The translations under genes and the position numbers were made by a program. Shown piece by piece: positions 31,910 through 42,656 of a DNA stretch of 64,000 nucleotides; within the stretch, counting starts at the first letter, position 1; each line of letters starts with the position of its first letter. The notes beneath the pieces were generated by a model. The model had not been told where the DNA came from and did not search any database. It saw nothing but the letters and a program-made list of their open reading frames with translations. Source of the stretch: Albugo candida (taxonomy: Eukaryota; Oomycota; Peronosporomycetes; Albuginales); assembly GCA_040437565.1 (NCBI GenBank), contig JBDOQK010000014.1:1-64000 (forward strand), in the 5' to 3' direction.

Positions 31910-34900
31910 TCATGCAATTCGCCCGTGTGATGTTCTCGGTCGAATATCGTCAAATTCCAAAGCTCTTTCCAGCGAATTCATTGAAAATGGATGAAAACGA
32001 TCGATATCTTCCTTCATGAGGTCTAAAATCGCTTGTTTGGTGAGCCTCGTGTCGGGAATATCGAATGAGAAATTCATGCTGGTGGTTTCTATTTGCTCTG
32101 ACACGTCGTAAAAAGTTGCCAAGTACGGATGATGAAGCGCTTCCAGCACAGAAATACGCTTTGCAGGATTGAATTGCAGCATTTGCTCAATCAAATCGAT
32201 TGCCAAGTCGCTTGTTTTCGGTCCAAGAATTTGCCTCCATTTAATGGATCGTGCAATTGGCAAATTGGTCAGAAAGCGCAAAGCTTTGCGATTACGAACA
32301 AACTCAGTATCTTGTTGTTTCGGCGTTCCCAATACTTTGATGATAAGTTCGAGTTGATGGATGTAATCGTCGCCCGGGAATAATGGCTGTCGCAGAATCA
32401 TTTCAGCAAAGATGCACCCGACGGCCCAAATGTCAACCGCTTCGGTGTACTGAACACAATTGAGCATGATTTCTGGCGCACGATACCATCTTGTGACAAC
32501 ATATTCGGTCAATTCCTGTGCAAAATTACTATCTTCGCCGTCAACACCGCCACGTGCGAGCCCAAAATCGCATATTTTGAGATCACAATTGGAATTTAAT
32601 AATACATTGCTGGGTTTCATATCGCGATGAAGGACGCCTGCAGAGTGGATATGGTATAGGGCACAAAGCATTTGATACAAGAAATATTTCACATGATCGT
32701 CGGTCATTGGTTGCGAGGAATAAATGACCTGATGCAAATCTGTTTCCATCAGTTCGGTGATGAGATATATCTCATGAATTTCGATGTGAGGTGGTGGAGG
32801 GCCTAGATCGAGTAATTTTGTGATATTTTTGTGGTTAAAATGGCGTAACAACCGGATTTCTCGTACAATTCGCTTTGCATCCACAAGATCGTCAAATACA
32901 TTGGCGATTTTCTTGATTGCGACATTAGTATTGGTTTTTGTATCGAGAGCTGCGATCACGTGACCATAGGCTCCAGTCCCGATCGCCTTGATTGGTTCAT
33001 AACGAGTGTCCAAAGTGTACGATTGGCCATTTATCTCCTGCGTGTGGGTTGTATTTTTTTGCATGATAGAGTGATATGCGAGATCGCCTTTGATTCGATG
33101 TCCGAGTCTCTGAGTGAATCGATGATGCCAATTGGCAATAGCCCAATCTTCTTTCTGCGTACGTGTCTTTTGGCAGTCGATGGAGGAGGGGGAACACTTA
33201 GTCTCGAGCTCTTGATCGTGCACAAAGCTACTCTCGGTCTCGAGCTGGTTATCGATAAAAGCCTCTGAGGCTGAGGCCTTTCGAGCTTCCTCACATTTGC
33301 CCCTGTGCTCCTTCCGAACCAAATCGACTTTGCGACTGGGTGTGCGTTGATCCTGGGCCCTGAGTTTCCCAATGGCATTCCAAAGTGCCTCGAGCCAAGC
33401 TGAGTAAGTCCCAGCATCCGGAGCCGATAAATGGAGCGAGTGCTTTGTTTCCTCATTATGGTCATTTTGTGTGTAATACACTATTTTAAAACCAAAAAGT
33501 TGAGAGGTGTCTTTTATTGGGTAGATGGCAGCTTTTGAGGATAAAATGTAGGTGCGTGGACGAGTGTTGATGTCTGCTTCATATTGACTTAAGACAATAG
33601 TGCGTTTTGTATCGTTAAAATGTGTTGTGATTTCTTCGAAAAGAACAAAATCGTAAACCTGTATAGTAACAAAGCGTTAGGTTATGGCTCAGGTTGATAT
33701 GATGATAAATACTACCGCTGTCACAGAGTCCAAAAGTGAAACTTGACGCAGTCGCCCGCTGATCAGTTTTGATTTAGTTGAAATATCATTGCACTCATTG
33801 TTTCGTTGAATACGTTGCTCTTGTTCTATACTCTGGAATTGTTGTGGCGCGCAAGCTTTCTGTTTGTTGTTAGAAAACCATCGAGCGTTAGAATACTGTT
33901 TGTAATCTTTTCGTTTATCCTGTGCATCAGAATGAGTATGCTGGTTGGTTTGAGTATCAAACGACTTTGTAACGCTCTGATGCATTTCAGAACACTTTTC
34001 GCTTGTATTCCAGCTTTTTCNNNNNNNNNNNNNNNNNNNNNNNNNNNNNNNNNNNNNNNNNNNNNNNNNNNNNNNNNNNNNNNNNNNNNNNNNNNNNNNN
34101 NNNNNNNNNNNNNNNNNNNNATGAGATATATCTCATGAATTTCGATGTGAGGTGGTGGAGGGCCTAGATCGAGTAATTTTGTGATATTTTTGTGGTTAAA
34201 ATGGCGTAACAACCGGATTTCTCGTACAATTCGCTTTGCATCCACAAGATCGTCAAATACATTGGCGATTTTCTTGATTGCGACATTAGTATTGGTTTTT
34301 GTATCGAGAGCTGCGATCACGTGACCATAGGCTCCAGTCCCGATCGCCTTGATTGGTTCATAACGAGTGTCCAAAGTGTACGATTGGCCATTTATCTCCT
34401 GCGTGTGGGTTGTATTTTTTTGCATGATAGAGTGATATGCGAGATCGCCTTTGATTCGATGTCCGAGTCTCTGAGTGAATCGATGATGCCAATTGGCAAT
34501 AGCCCAATCTTCTTTCTGCGTACGTGTCTTTTGGCAGTCGATGGAGGAGGGGGAACACTTAGTCTCGAGCTCTTGATCGTGCACAAAGCTACTCTCGGTC
34601 TCGAGCTGGTTATCGATAAAAGCCTCTGAGGCTGAGGCCTTTCGAGCTTCCTCACATTTGCCCCTGTGCTCCTTCCGAACCAAATCGACTTTGCGACTGG
34701 GTGTGCGTTGATCCTGGGCCCTGAGTTTCCCAATGGCATTCCAAAGTGCCTCGAGCCAAGCTGAGTAAGTCCCAGCATCCGGAGCCGATAAATGGAGCGA
34801 GTGCTTTGTTTCCTCATTATGGTCATTTTGTGTGTAATACACTATTTTAAAACCAAAAAGTTGAGAGGTGTCTTTTATTGGGTAGATGGCAGCTTTTGAG

Positions 34901-35517
34901 GATAAAATGTAGGTGCGTGGACGAGTGTTGATGTCTGCTTCATATTGACTTAAGACAATAGTGCGTTTTGTATCGTTAAAATGTGTTGTGATTTCTTCGA
35001 AAAGAACAAAATCGTAAACCTGTATAGTAACAAAGCGTTAGGTTATGGCTCAGGTTGATATGATGATAAATACTACCGCTGTCACAGAGTCCAAAAGTGA
35101 AACTTGACGCAGTCGCCCGCTGATCAGTTTTGATTTAGTTGAAATATCATTGCACTCATTGTTTCGTTGAATACGTTGCTCTTGTTCTATACTCTGGAAT
35201 TGTTGTGGCGCGCAAGCTTTCTGTTTGTTGTTAGAAAACCATCGAGCGTTAGAATACTGTTTGTAATCTTTTCGTTTATCCTGTGCATCAGAATGAGTAT
35301 GCTGGTTGGTTTGAGTATCAAACGACTTTGTAACGCTCTGATGCATTTCAGAACACTTTTCGCTTGTATTCCAGCTTTTTCGCTTGGAGAAAATCTTTGC
35401 GAGGATAGATTTTGCAATCGTAGGTTGACCGTGACTTGGTTGCGAATCGTGCTGCGCCGTCGGGCGAAAAAATGAACGCTTCGTGCCTATTGGTACCGAG
35501 TCTTGCTGCATGACCAT
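31910..35517 (-). CDS. MAP kinase (TEY type) with an N-terminal PH domain, split and duplicated by a scaffold gap
   Basis: After merging the overlap, two exons remain: the 5' exon (35074..35517; partial copy 33713..34020) and the 3' exon (31910..33658). The 54-nt intron is phase 0, and the product is 730 residues. A disordered basic N-terminus (1-130) precedes a PH domain at about 133-250: GRLRQVSLLDSVTAV, VYDFVLFEE, GFKIVYY, then the closing helix AWLEALWNAIGKL. A Lys/Glu/Ser linker leads to the kinase (about 368-660) with GTGAYG, VAIKKI, HRDMKPSN, DFGLARG and the activation motif LTEYVVTRWYRAPE (TEY at about 532-534). Everything needed for catalysis is present, so it should be activated by dual phosphorylation in an ERK-type cascade and placed at phosphoinositide membranes. 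The upstream start could lie in another exon, but the ATG at 35517 gives a sound protein. Confidence 0.85.
32760..35381. repeat. scaffold gap with 1261-bp unmerged overlap (PH-MAPK)
   Basis: 32760-34020 and 34121-35381 match, and 34021-34120 is N. The copy holds part of the kinase N-lobe, the linker, the PH domain and most of the 5' exon. Not a tandem gene pair. Confidence 0.94.
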
Positions 35518-35907
35518 TGAGAAAGTCGAAGAAGCGTCGGAGTGTTTCTCCCTCAGAATTTGTAACCACTGAGGTTAGAAGCTATAAACATCAATTATAC
35601 ATACTACCTTCTTTATTCTTTTTTTCCATCTACAAAATTAGATTTCAAGAAAAATGCAATAATAAAAGTCCCTGTCTTATTAAACATCAACATGGTTGCC
35701 GCACTCTCGATCGGTGCCTTTAGCTTTGGTAACTCATTTATGTTAATGTAAATGCTACGGCAGTCGAGTATACGAATTCAAAGCGGTATTCGAATTTCAG
35801 TACCACGTGAGACTGTCTCCTAGAAAACGAGGTGGATACCGCATTCTTTGCATTAAACAGAATGCTATACACAGTATACGCCTCATTCATCACTGCTCCT
35901 GGTCGTC

Positions 35908-37134
35908 TCAATAAATGCGCTTACGAGATTGCGCACGTTCACGTGCAATGACATTGCGCCTCACATTATTTAGGAGATGCCAGATGCAGCGCGCGGAGAG
36001 GACAACTGTATCAGCTCGCTGTAAATCCTGGTTACTCAGCAATCCAATACTCGTCGTGACTTCGGTCACGCGTTTTGGGAAAAAGCATTTCCATATATCT
36101 TTAATATTTACAAGAAACGGCTCTAATGTGAATAATTTTTGCTGGCTGAGAAGTTGGAAAGCCAGCACGAGATTAATCTTCTTCTGGCCCAATGTGCTTG
36201 GAAACTGGAACGAACCGTGCAGTGTCATTTTAACTCCTTTTGTAGACAGATTGTTTGAATGAGTAATGTCGATTTGCTGCATTTTTTCCATCCCAGCAAA
36301 GCGTCTGAGCACTGTTGCCGCCAGTTCGCATAACAACACACCATCACTAAAGTAAATGGCATCTTTTATCCAAGAGATGTCCATTTCTTTCAAATTTATT
36401 GCGGTGCGTAATTTCATAGACTGAAGCCATCGGCACGTTTTCATTGCAAGTTTGTCGATGTGAGATGCGTGTTTCATTCCAATAATTGCGGTTTTTGTAT
36501 AGTTTTCTCTATGAGAAGTACTGCGCTCGTACTCATTGTTCTCATTGAGGTGTTTGATGTGCTCAACCGCGTTATTTGTATACGTCGTGCTATTTGTCAC
36601 ACAATCCTCAAGAATGTGTGGTTTTTGTAATTTGCAACATTTTAATGGCGATGCAAGCAATCCCGGTTGTATCTCTGATTGTTGGTGCGCAGGCAGCGCC
36701 TTCTGATTGATTGAATACTGTACGCGTGCCCCCTCCACCGATGCAGCTATTAGATGAGGATATTGTAGCCACAAGCGCTGGACTATTCTCAAGACCGCGA
36801 CGATAGTGTCTTCATGACCTTTGGAAAAGCGTGATGCACAAGCAGCGTTTTTTAATACGGAAAGCGCTTCCGAATCTATACTCAGCTGACGCGCAAGTTG
36901 ATTGAGAGCGCTCTGTATTCTTTCGATTGCAACGACATCTGACGGTACACCTTCTGGCAAATCATATTGTAGAATTTGATTTTCCGAAGAAATAGCTTGC
37001 ACAATCTGTTGTAAAACGTCTCCAAATCTCAAATCGTATAAATTCTCTACCAAAAGACAGTTGGGAAACGGTAATGTATTGATCCAATGAACATATTTTC
37101 GAGATGGCGCACCGTATAGTGGCATAGCTTCCAT
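35908..37134 (-). CDS. protein with two calponin-homology-like domains
   Basis: Single exon, 408 residues, start at the first ATG. The N-terminal 85 residues (KYVHWINTLPF, VENLYDLRFGDVLQQIV) look like a CH domain of the microtubule-binding kind seen in HOOK- and SPEF1-type proteins. A Cys/His-bearing, low-similarity middle follows. A second CH-like block begins near residue 232 (MKTCRWLQSMKLRTAINLKE, then SDGVLLCELAATVLRRF, then KKINLVLAFQLLSQQKLFTL). That block has the usual order of a leading helix, an SDG turn, a Leu-rich helix and an N/LA helix. The end is Arg-rich. A cytoskeletal or ciliary role is likely but not proven. I cannot name an orthologue. Confidence 0.6.
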   Translation of the reverse strand: MEAMPLYGAPSRKYVHWINTLPFPNCLLVENLYDLRFGDVLQQIVQAISSENQILQYDLPEGVPSDVVAIERIQSALNQLARQLSIDSEALSVLKNAACASRFSKGHEDTIVAVLRIVQRLWLQYPHLIAASVEGARVQYSINQKALPAHQQSEIQPGLLASPLKCCKLQKPHILEDCVTNSTTYTNNAVEHIKHLNENNEYERSTSHRENYTKTAIIGMKHASHIDKLAMKTCRWLQSMKLRTAINLKEMDISWIKDAIYFSDGVLLCELAATVLRRFAGMEKMQQIDITHSNNLSTKGVKMTLHGSFQFPSTLGQKKINLVLAFQLLSQQKLFTLEPFLVNIKDIWKCFFPKRVTEVTTSIGLLSNQDLQRADTVVLSARCIWHLLNNVRRNVIARERAQSRKRIY

Positions 37135-37517
37135 CGCATCAAATCACCTGACTTGGCTGGATCTAAAACGAGTGACCGTTTATTTGTAAACGATTGCCGA
37201 AGTGAGAGGCTTAGTGACGTATACCAATCGACGTAGTGCATATATATATATATAACAGCTAGAACGACGTTTTAATCAGATGGTCATGCAACTGTCATTC
37301 GGACCGAGTCGTGGTAGAATAGCTCAGCTGCCCAACTATGTACTGTATGATAAGTGGGTTCACTACTACGCTTTCAAACCAAACCACCATAGAATACACG
37401 TGTTATCACTTCTATAATTCACTTGTTTCCCCGGCTTGAAAGCTGGCACGTATTGTAAAAAGGTATAAGCCACACATAACGGAATTGCTTTTACCTTGTC
37501 ATTTATCATAAACAATC
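37135..37517. other. divergent promoter region with a short TA repeat
   Basis: Spacer between two genes read outward. A (TA)n tract lies at about 37240-37254, about 110 bases upstream of the CH-like gene start. No gene is seen. Confidence 0.5.
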
Positions 37518-39065
37518 ATGGATTTTTCTCCTCAATCCATGGGAATTAGCGACTCACAAGTGCAACAATATGAGGATATATTCAAAATTCTTATTTCCGA
37601 CGCACTCGATGAATTCTCAAAGCATGAGCGAGATGGAGAAGGCTCACGGTATTCGAGTTGCACAAATTGGGAAACGGTTGGTCAAACCGCCTTCTTGCGC
37701 TCCGTGCGGCAATCAGACTCCCATCGTCCGGGCGTCGACAGAAGTTGTTTATTCGGACAAGTACGAGGCGAATGTCAGAGCCTAATGGATTTTTTTTACA
37801 CAGATACTTGCGATTCTTTATATAAACTGCAGCAGATTCTTCAGTACCGTGTGCATGACGCCAGAGTCTTGACTACGATCAAATCACACAAACAAGGAGG
37901 ACAACATATGGAACTATTGTATTTCGGGGTCAAATACATTTGCAGCCAACCATTAAGCTCGTTGTCGAGTAGAAATCAGTGCTTTTTGGAGTATATTGGG
38001 TACACTAGAGACAGCCAGAATCGCCGCATTGGGTATGTGGCAGTGATTCCATTTCGCCTTCCGTCTCTCCCTTCGCTCAAAATCCCTTCTAATGTCAAGA
38101 AGATGAGGTGTCGAAACGTATACTTGTTCCGGGAAAATTACGTTGAAAATCAAGAAATGTGTGACATTTTTGGTGTCGGGTCCTTTGATTTGGGGTACAG
38201 TGCCAAAGAATCAATCGCATATTTCCGTAAAAGGTTGGACTTGTTTCATAATATCTCAATGTTGATCGAGTGTAAACAACTCTCCCAATTACTAATACTG
38301 GATAGAAAGCTATGGGTTCCAAATAATCGACGTCAGAGTTGTGTTGTCTGTTACAGAGTGTTTGGTCCAACACGTCATCGACACCATTGTCGTACATGTG
38401 GAGAAGTTGTGTGTAGCAGATGTCTCCTCGATCGCGTTCTTCCTTGCAAGCAAAAACAGGCTTCGATGGTCAAATTGAAATTCTGCAAGATTTGCATCAC
38501 AAAAGTTCGTCTCCATAGATCCGCACAGAATTTAATTGTACCGGAACCCAACGCTTTACAGAGCCGAATCGACTTGAATGCATACTCATCGACCGCCAAT
38601 TCACCAAAAGCTAGTGATTCATTGGCATCCGCTTCGATTCGGCATCGATCGCGTTGCTCCATGCAAGATCAACAGCCTTTGCACATTATGCACAATTCCA
38701 AGCCCATCTCAAGACCACGACGCTTTTCAAATGCAGCCACAGTAACAGTATATGAAGACAGAGAATCCATAGACGTCACTCCTCACATCTATCTCCACAC
38801 GTCAAACATTCAACCCTATACGTCAGATCCAGCATCAGACTCCGATGGATATTCGAGCCGTGGGAGTTCCATTTCAAGTGAAGAAAGTTATATGGCAGAT
38901 ATAGTTGTTATAGACACAGACGACATGAGACGCATTCCGATTCCAGAGCCACGAATGAGTTCCTATAATGATTCCTCAGCCAATGCATTTGTATCGATCG
39001 ATCAATCCTTACAGGAACAGCAAGCGCTTTTAAAGCAAATGGCACTTTGCGCAAGTCGATCGTAA
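37518..39065 (+). CDS. START-like domain plus FYVE finger protein (oomycete family), copy 1
   Basis: Single exon, 515 residues. The N-terminal 255 residues are START-like: a region like GECQSLMDFFYTDTCDSLY, then LEYIGYTRDSQNRRIGYVAV and a beta/alpha end. START folds bind lipids. A FYVE finger follows at about 262-335 with WVPNNRRQSCVVC, TRHRHHCRTCGEVVC and FCKIC. The basic RHRHHCR patch that contacts PI3P is intact, while the leading motif is WxxN, not WxxD. A Ser-rich tail with no domain fills the rest. The family is large in oomycetes. It is likely a lipid sensor at endosomes, but no member's function is known to me. First of three related genes in a row. Confidence 0.82.
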   Translation: MDFSPQSMGISDSQVQQYEDIFKILISDALDEFSKHERDGEGSRYSSCTNWETVGQTAFLRSVRQSDSHRPGVDRSCLFGQVRGECQSLMDFFYTDTCDSLYKLQQILQYRVHDARVLTTIKSHKQGGQHMELLYFGVKYICSQPLSSLSSRNQCFLEYIGYTRDSQNRRIGYVAVIPFRLPSLPSLKIPSNVKKMRCRNVYLFRENYVENQEMCDIFGVGSFDLGYSAKESIAYFRKRLDLFHNISMLIECKQLSQLLILDRKLWVPNNRRQSCVVCYRVFGPTRHRHHCRTCGEVVCSRCLLDRVLPCKQKQASMVKLKFCKICITKVRLHRSAQNLIVPEPNALQSRIDLNAYSSTANSPKASDSLASASIRHRSRCSMQDQQPLHIMHNSKPISRPRRFSNAATVTVYEDRESIDVTPHIYLHTSNIQPYTSDPASDSDGYSSRGSSISSEESYMADIVVIDTDDMRRIPIPEPRMSSYNDSSANAFVSIDQSLQEQQALLKQMALCASRS

Positions 39066-39198
39066 GCACGAAAGCACCGTAGCTGACCCATATTCAGCGC
39101 GGGTAGAAACATTGTGATAAAGGTGACGACTAAGGTGCCGACTCCGGAGATTTGAGTGATACGACCGTTAAACGTTTCTTTACATCATTTCAAATTGC

Positions 39199-40164
39199 AT
39201 GTATCGAAGGACAATCGACGGGAAGACTGATACATTTGAAGTCCCAGAAGTCTGCGTATCGGAGGTTAAATTAGATGAGTATAAATCGTACGCACGTAAA
39301 TTAATAAAACATGCGCTCCTGGAATATGCGAAACTTGAATCCAAAGACGAAATGTATCGGATTCCACCGTGGGAAGTGGTAGCGTTCACAAATTCCCTCA
39401 AAGCGTTGAAACGCACCTCTCATCTACGGGCTTGTCCAAAGTATATGTGCGATATCCACTCTTGTCGTATAATGGGTACGATAGCAGGTCATCCCACCCA
39501 GATCGCGGATTTTCTAACATGTACTTCACCCGATGCGTTTTATGACACGACACAAATACTTTTTGATGGGTCCGTTGTCGTAGCCACGGTGCTGTACTCC
39601 AACAAAACATCAGAAAAGGAAAAGATTCCACGTTATTCGTTGGCGATCAAATATCGAATTCACGAGTATCGAGCTAGTCGAGGATTATCAACGTATTACG
39701 ATGAACTTTATGTGCAGTATTCTGTCATCAGACGCGATCTAAGTGGACGAAAGATCATTGTGAATGTAACCTTTCCAATCGATCTACCGGAAATCAAAAC
39801 AATGCGAAAAAAGTATAAAACGGCCAGACGTCGCGCCCAGTGCGTCTCAATTTTTCGAGAAGGGAGTCAAAAGCCAAATACTACCCATCTCTTTATTATT
39901 TGTGACGAATATCGGATCCAATCATCAAGTCGGACAAATCAAGGCTATCGTAAAATTGACTGTACAACAAGCATGAAAGAAGATTGGAAGTTCACTTTAG
40001 GTGTGATGGAAACGATGGCAAAACGTATAAAATTTAGCAAGTCGCACACGTATCGTCTTTTTTTGAAAGAGCGACGGATACGTGAGCGACAAACACAGCG
40101 ATGTGATATTTTGAGGTTTCAATTCCAATGCGCGACTCCGTCGTACCGTTTTCGTGTATGGTAA
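39199..40164 (+). CDS. START-like protein without a FYVE finger (oomycete family), copy 2
   Basis: Single exon, 321 residues, 133 bases downstream of copy 1. The START-like part runs over most of the protein (IMGTIAGHPTQIADFLTCT, then FYDTTQILFDGSVVVATVLY, then LSGRKIIVNVTFPIDLPEI). The order of blocks matches copies 1 and 3, but the C-terminus ends in a basic stretch with no Cys finger. A family member that lost its FYVE module, or a partial copy, fits best. I see no frame break inside it, so it may be a working stand-alone START protein. Confidence 0.7.
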   Translation: MYRRTIDGKTDTFEVPEVCVSEVKLDEYKSYARKLIKHALLEYAKLESKDEMYRIPPWEVVAFTNSLKALKRTSHLRACPKYMCDIHSCRIMGTIAGHPTQIADFLTCTSPDAFYDTTQILFDGSVVVATVLYSNKTSEKEKIPRYSLAIKYRIHEYRASRGLSTYYDELYVQYSVIRRDLSGRKIIVNVTFPIDLPEIKTMRKKYKTARRRAQCVSIFREGSQKPNTTHLFIICDEYRIQSSSRTNQGYRKIDCTTSMKEDWKFTLGVMETMAKRIKFSKSHTYRLFLKERRIRERQTQRCDILRFQFQCATPSYRFRVW

Positions 40165-40718
40165 GTAGTTATGTAGATGAATGTTTTCGAACCGAATTTT
40201 AATTTGTAGATCGAGATAACACGAAAACTGATATATTTTAGCCAATGAACATAATAAACACAGATCTAATCGTGCAATTTGCAAAAATCGATAATAAACT
40301 GGGTTTACTAGTTTGTCGAGAAATATTTGCGTTGACACAGCGGGTTTACAACTTTTGACAGCTAATTGAGTCGGATCAACATTTCCCTCAGGCAAAGACT
40401 CAACATTAAAATAGCTTGCGTCGTCGTAATGCGAATTTCCATAACTTTTTTGCCTGTACGAAAGTCGAATAACTACGAGTCATGAAACAATTGTTACACA
40501 TTCGTACTGACTAAGCGCTACGAATAATAGATCAACGTGTCCAGAGAAATATAGTCAGCATCGTCATTCCTGATCAAAAAATCATTCCCAAGTGTAAATA
40601 TTATTTTTAACAGTCCAGCAGTCGCTAGCTCCAAAGATCCACGGTGACACAAAAAACTTCCAAGTGGTACATCAAGAATGCGCCAACCGAATCATAATGT
40701 GGAGGGTAGGGTTTTCAC
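40165..40718. other. spacer within the START array
   Basis: About 550 bases, AT-rich, between copies 2 and 3. A minus-strand frame at 39997-40395 overlaps copy 2 and has no motif. No FYVE-like Cys pattern is present that could be a lost 3' end of copy 2. Confidence 0.5.
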
Positions 40719-42222
40719 ATGACGCGGTTTGAGAAGCGTTCCACAACTCTTTCTTCTCAAGAAATCTCAAATTCTTGGCCAGCTCTCATCTCCATATTAT
40801 TTTCGCTTGTATCCAAACGATATATCATGTTGCACAAACAATCTATCGGAAAATTACGTACATTTCCACTTCCTGATAATTATTTCCCAAAAGTGAATCT
40901 GGATAAGCAGGTTCTCGAAGCATATCAAGAAGAAGTGGATACGACTTTGCAACAAACGTTGCGACTTTGGCAGCACAATCGCAGTGAGAAAACTCAATAC
41001 TTTGCGAATCATGCGCCATGGAAATTATACACAAAAGTAAATAACTTGCGTTGTCACAAACGCTCTGATTCTACACAGTCTACCAATTTCTATCATGTAA
41101 TTGGTCAAATTGATGGATGGTATCGTGATGTGATGGAATTTTTCCACGCGGAATCTCGTGATGAGTACATTGGCGTCCAAAAAATATTGAACTCTTCATC
41201 GAAGGATGGCGCAATCTTGAAGAATATCATTGATACGGAGCACGCTGATCCTGAAGGGATGGTTGTGTACATGGGAATTCGATGGGCTCTCTATGAATCG
41301 TTCACGACTCGATTGCGTGTCGATGCGTGCACTTTGGAATGCATCGGATTTTCGATTGATGATTCAGGTCGAGAATTCGGATACCGAATCCTGATACCAG
41401 TTCGAATACCCGAATGTCCTGCTTTCACGCACTCAAAACACAAGGTGCTCCGAATGTGTACAAAATCAGTCGAGTTGTTCATGCCATCTGTATCGGGTTC
41501 ACGTAACAAGACAAATGTCTTCACGATGATACAGGCCAAGCAGGAGACGGATTGTATTCCTCGATTTTATCAAAGGCGATATCTCAAGAATCTCGACAGG
41601 ATCGCAGAGCATTGGGCAGGATTGAGATTATCGAAGCGGAAAATTGTAAACAAAGCGGATGTTGCGCGAATGTAAGTTCGTAACTGCATGCAAGTATACA
41701 TCTGACCTCAATTTTTATGACAGTAATCGCTTCAATTCCAATTGTTCTAGCTGCCGTCGTTATTTCAAGCAAGCTCTATCGTCGCAGCACGTGTGTGGGC
41801 TCTGTGGTGAGATTCTTTGTCGGAGCTGCGTAGTCTTACGAGCCTTGGTAATCCACGGTCCAAACTACACGTCCAAGACGAAGTCTCTGAACAAATTACA
41901 GAGTTTTTGGCGCAATTTATTCGTGTCCAAAGTCAAACTTTGCAGGAGCTGCGTTGAAACGCTTCGTAAGGATCGATTATCGGCAATAAGGACGCCCGTG
42001 CCTTACATCTCCTTCCTCTCCGACTTCCAAGCTCGTTCGTCAATGGATACGGTGAGCTTTTACAAAGAAGATTGTGAATTTACCATTCCTGCATTGCCTA
42101 TACCGGGAAGCCCGGTCGCCATCGACGATATTTCAAAGTTTGATTGTACCTCAACATCGTGCCTGACGCAACCGGAATCTGACGGCGATGAAGAAATGGA
42201 AAGTGCCGCGAATGTACGCTAA
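40719..42222 (+). CDS. START-like domain plus degenerate FYVE finger (oomycete family), copy 3
   Basis: Two exons: 40719..41671 and 41724..42222 (52-nt GTAAGT...GACAG intron), 483 residues. The START-like part is as in copies 1 and 2. The family's usual beginning FPLPDNYFPKVNL suggests that the ATG at 40827 is the real start, which would remove 36 residues. The finger in exon 2 has eight Cys positions of the FYVE spacing (CSSC, CGLCGEILCRSC, and a last pair in KLCRSC), but the basic patch is replaced by SSQHVCG. So PI3P binding is probably weak or lost, and the zinc fold alone is kept. A Ser/Asp/Glu-rich tail follows. Confidence 0.78.
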
Positions 42223-42331
42223 GTATACAAAGTCCTGCCAAGTATACAGTCAAGCATGAAGTAGATGAAAAATGAATGGGTTCTAATAATCGTAAAATAC
42301 ATAAAGAGTACCTTCGTCCAACCTGAAGAGT

Positions 42332-42556
42332 CTAGCTAGACTTCTTGAATGTTGCACGGAACAGAACACTAAGAATTACGATGAAACAGCATTCACACGA
42401 AAATGCCGCTTTTGATGCGTCTGCAACGCATTCAAAAGGACCAAAATCGACCTGGAAGCAAAATATATTCATGGAAGGATCCTTGAAAATACGTAAAACG
42501 TCGTTTGCTAGGATGCAATAGCGCTCTTGCATCGTCTTTGGAGAATTTGATAAATC
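42332..42556 (-). CDS. fragment of a PH-domain protein entering a scaffold gap (minus strand)
   Basis: From the gap edge the minus strand reads SPKTMQERYCILANDVLRIF and KDP, the usual second to third strands of a PH domain, then CFQVDFGPFECVADASKAAF and a stop near 42332. The 5' part would be in the gap or beyond. A GTAATT donor and a TCTTCAG acceptor nearby would allow a different ending. No plus-strand gene explains this frame. Because 75 codons can arise by chance the call is modest, but the PH-like match is good. Confidence 0.4.
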   Translation of the reverse strand, partial: DLSNSPKTMQERYCILANDVLRIFKDPSMNIFCFQVDFGPFECVADASKAAFSCECCFIVILSVLFRATFKKSS

Positions 42557-42656
42557 NNNNNNNNNNNNNNNNNNNNNNNNNNNNNNNNNNNNNNNNNNNN
42601 NNNNNNNNNNNNNNNNNNNNNNNNNNNNNNNNNNNNNNNNNNNNNNNNNNNNNNNN
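42557..42656. other. scaffold gap without a clear overlap
   Basis: 100 N. The flanks share only about two bases, so this join has no sequence support here and may hide real DNA, including the starts of the genes on both sides. Confidence 0.9.

Noticed and set aside
33826-34842. Second, shorter PH-MAPK gene on the minus strand
   Set aside because: It is the same gene read through N; the repeat of 1261 bp ends at the gap edges.
37240-37254. TA repeat as a possible functional element
   Set aside because: Short simple repeat upstream of a gene; too common and too short to claim more than a TATA-like region.
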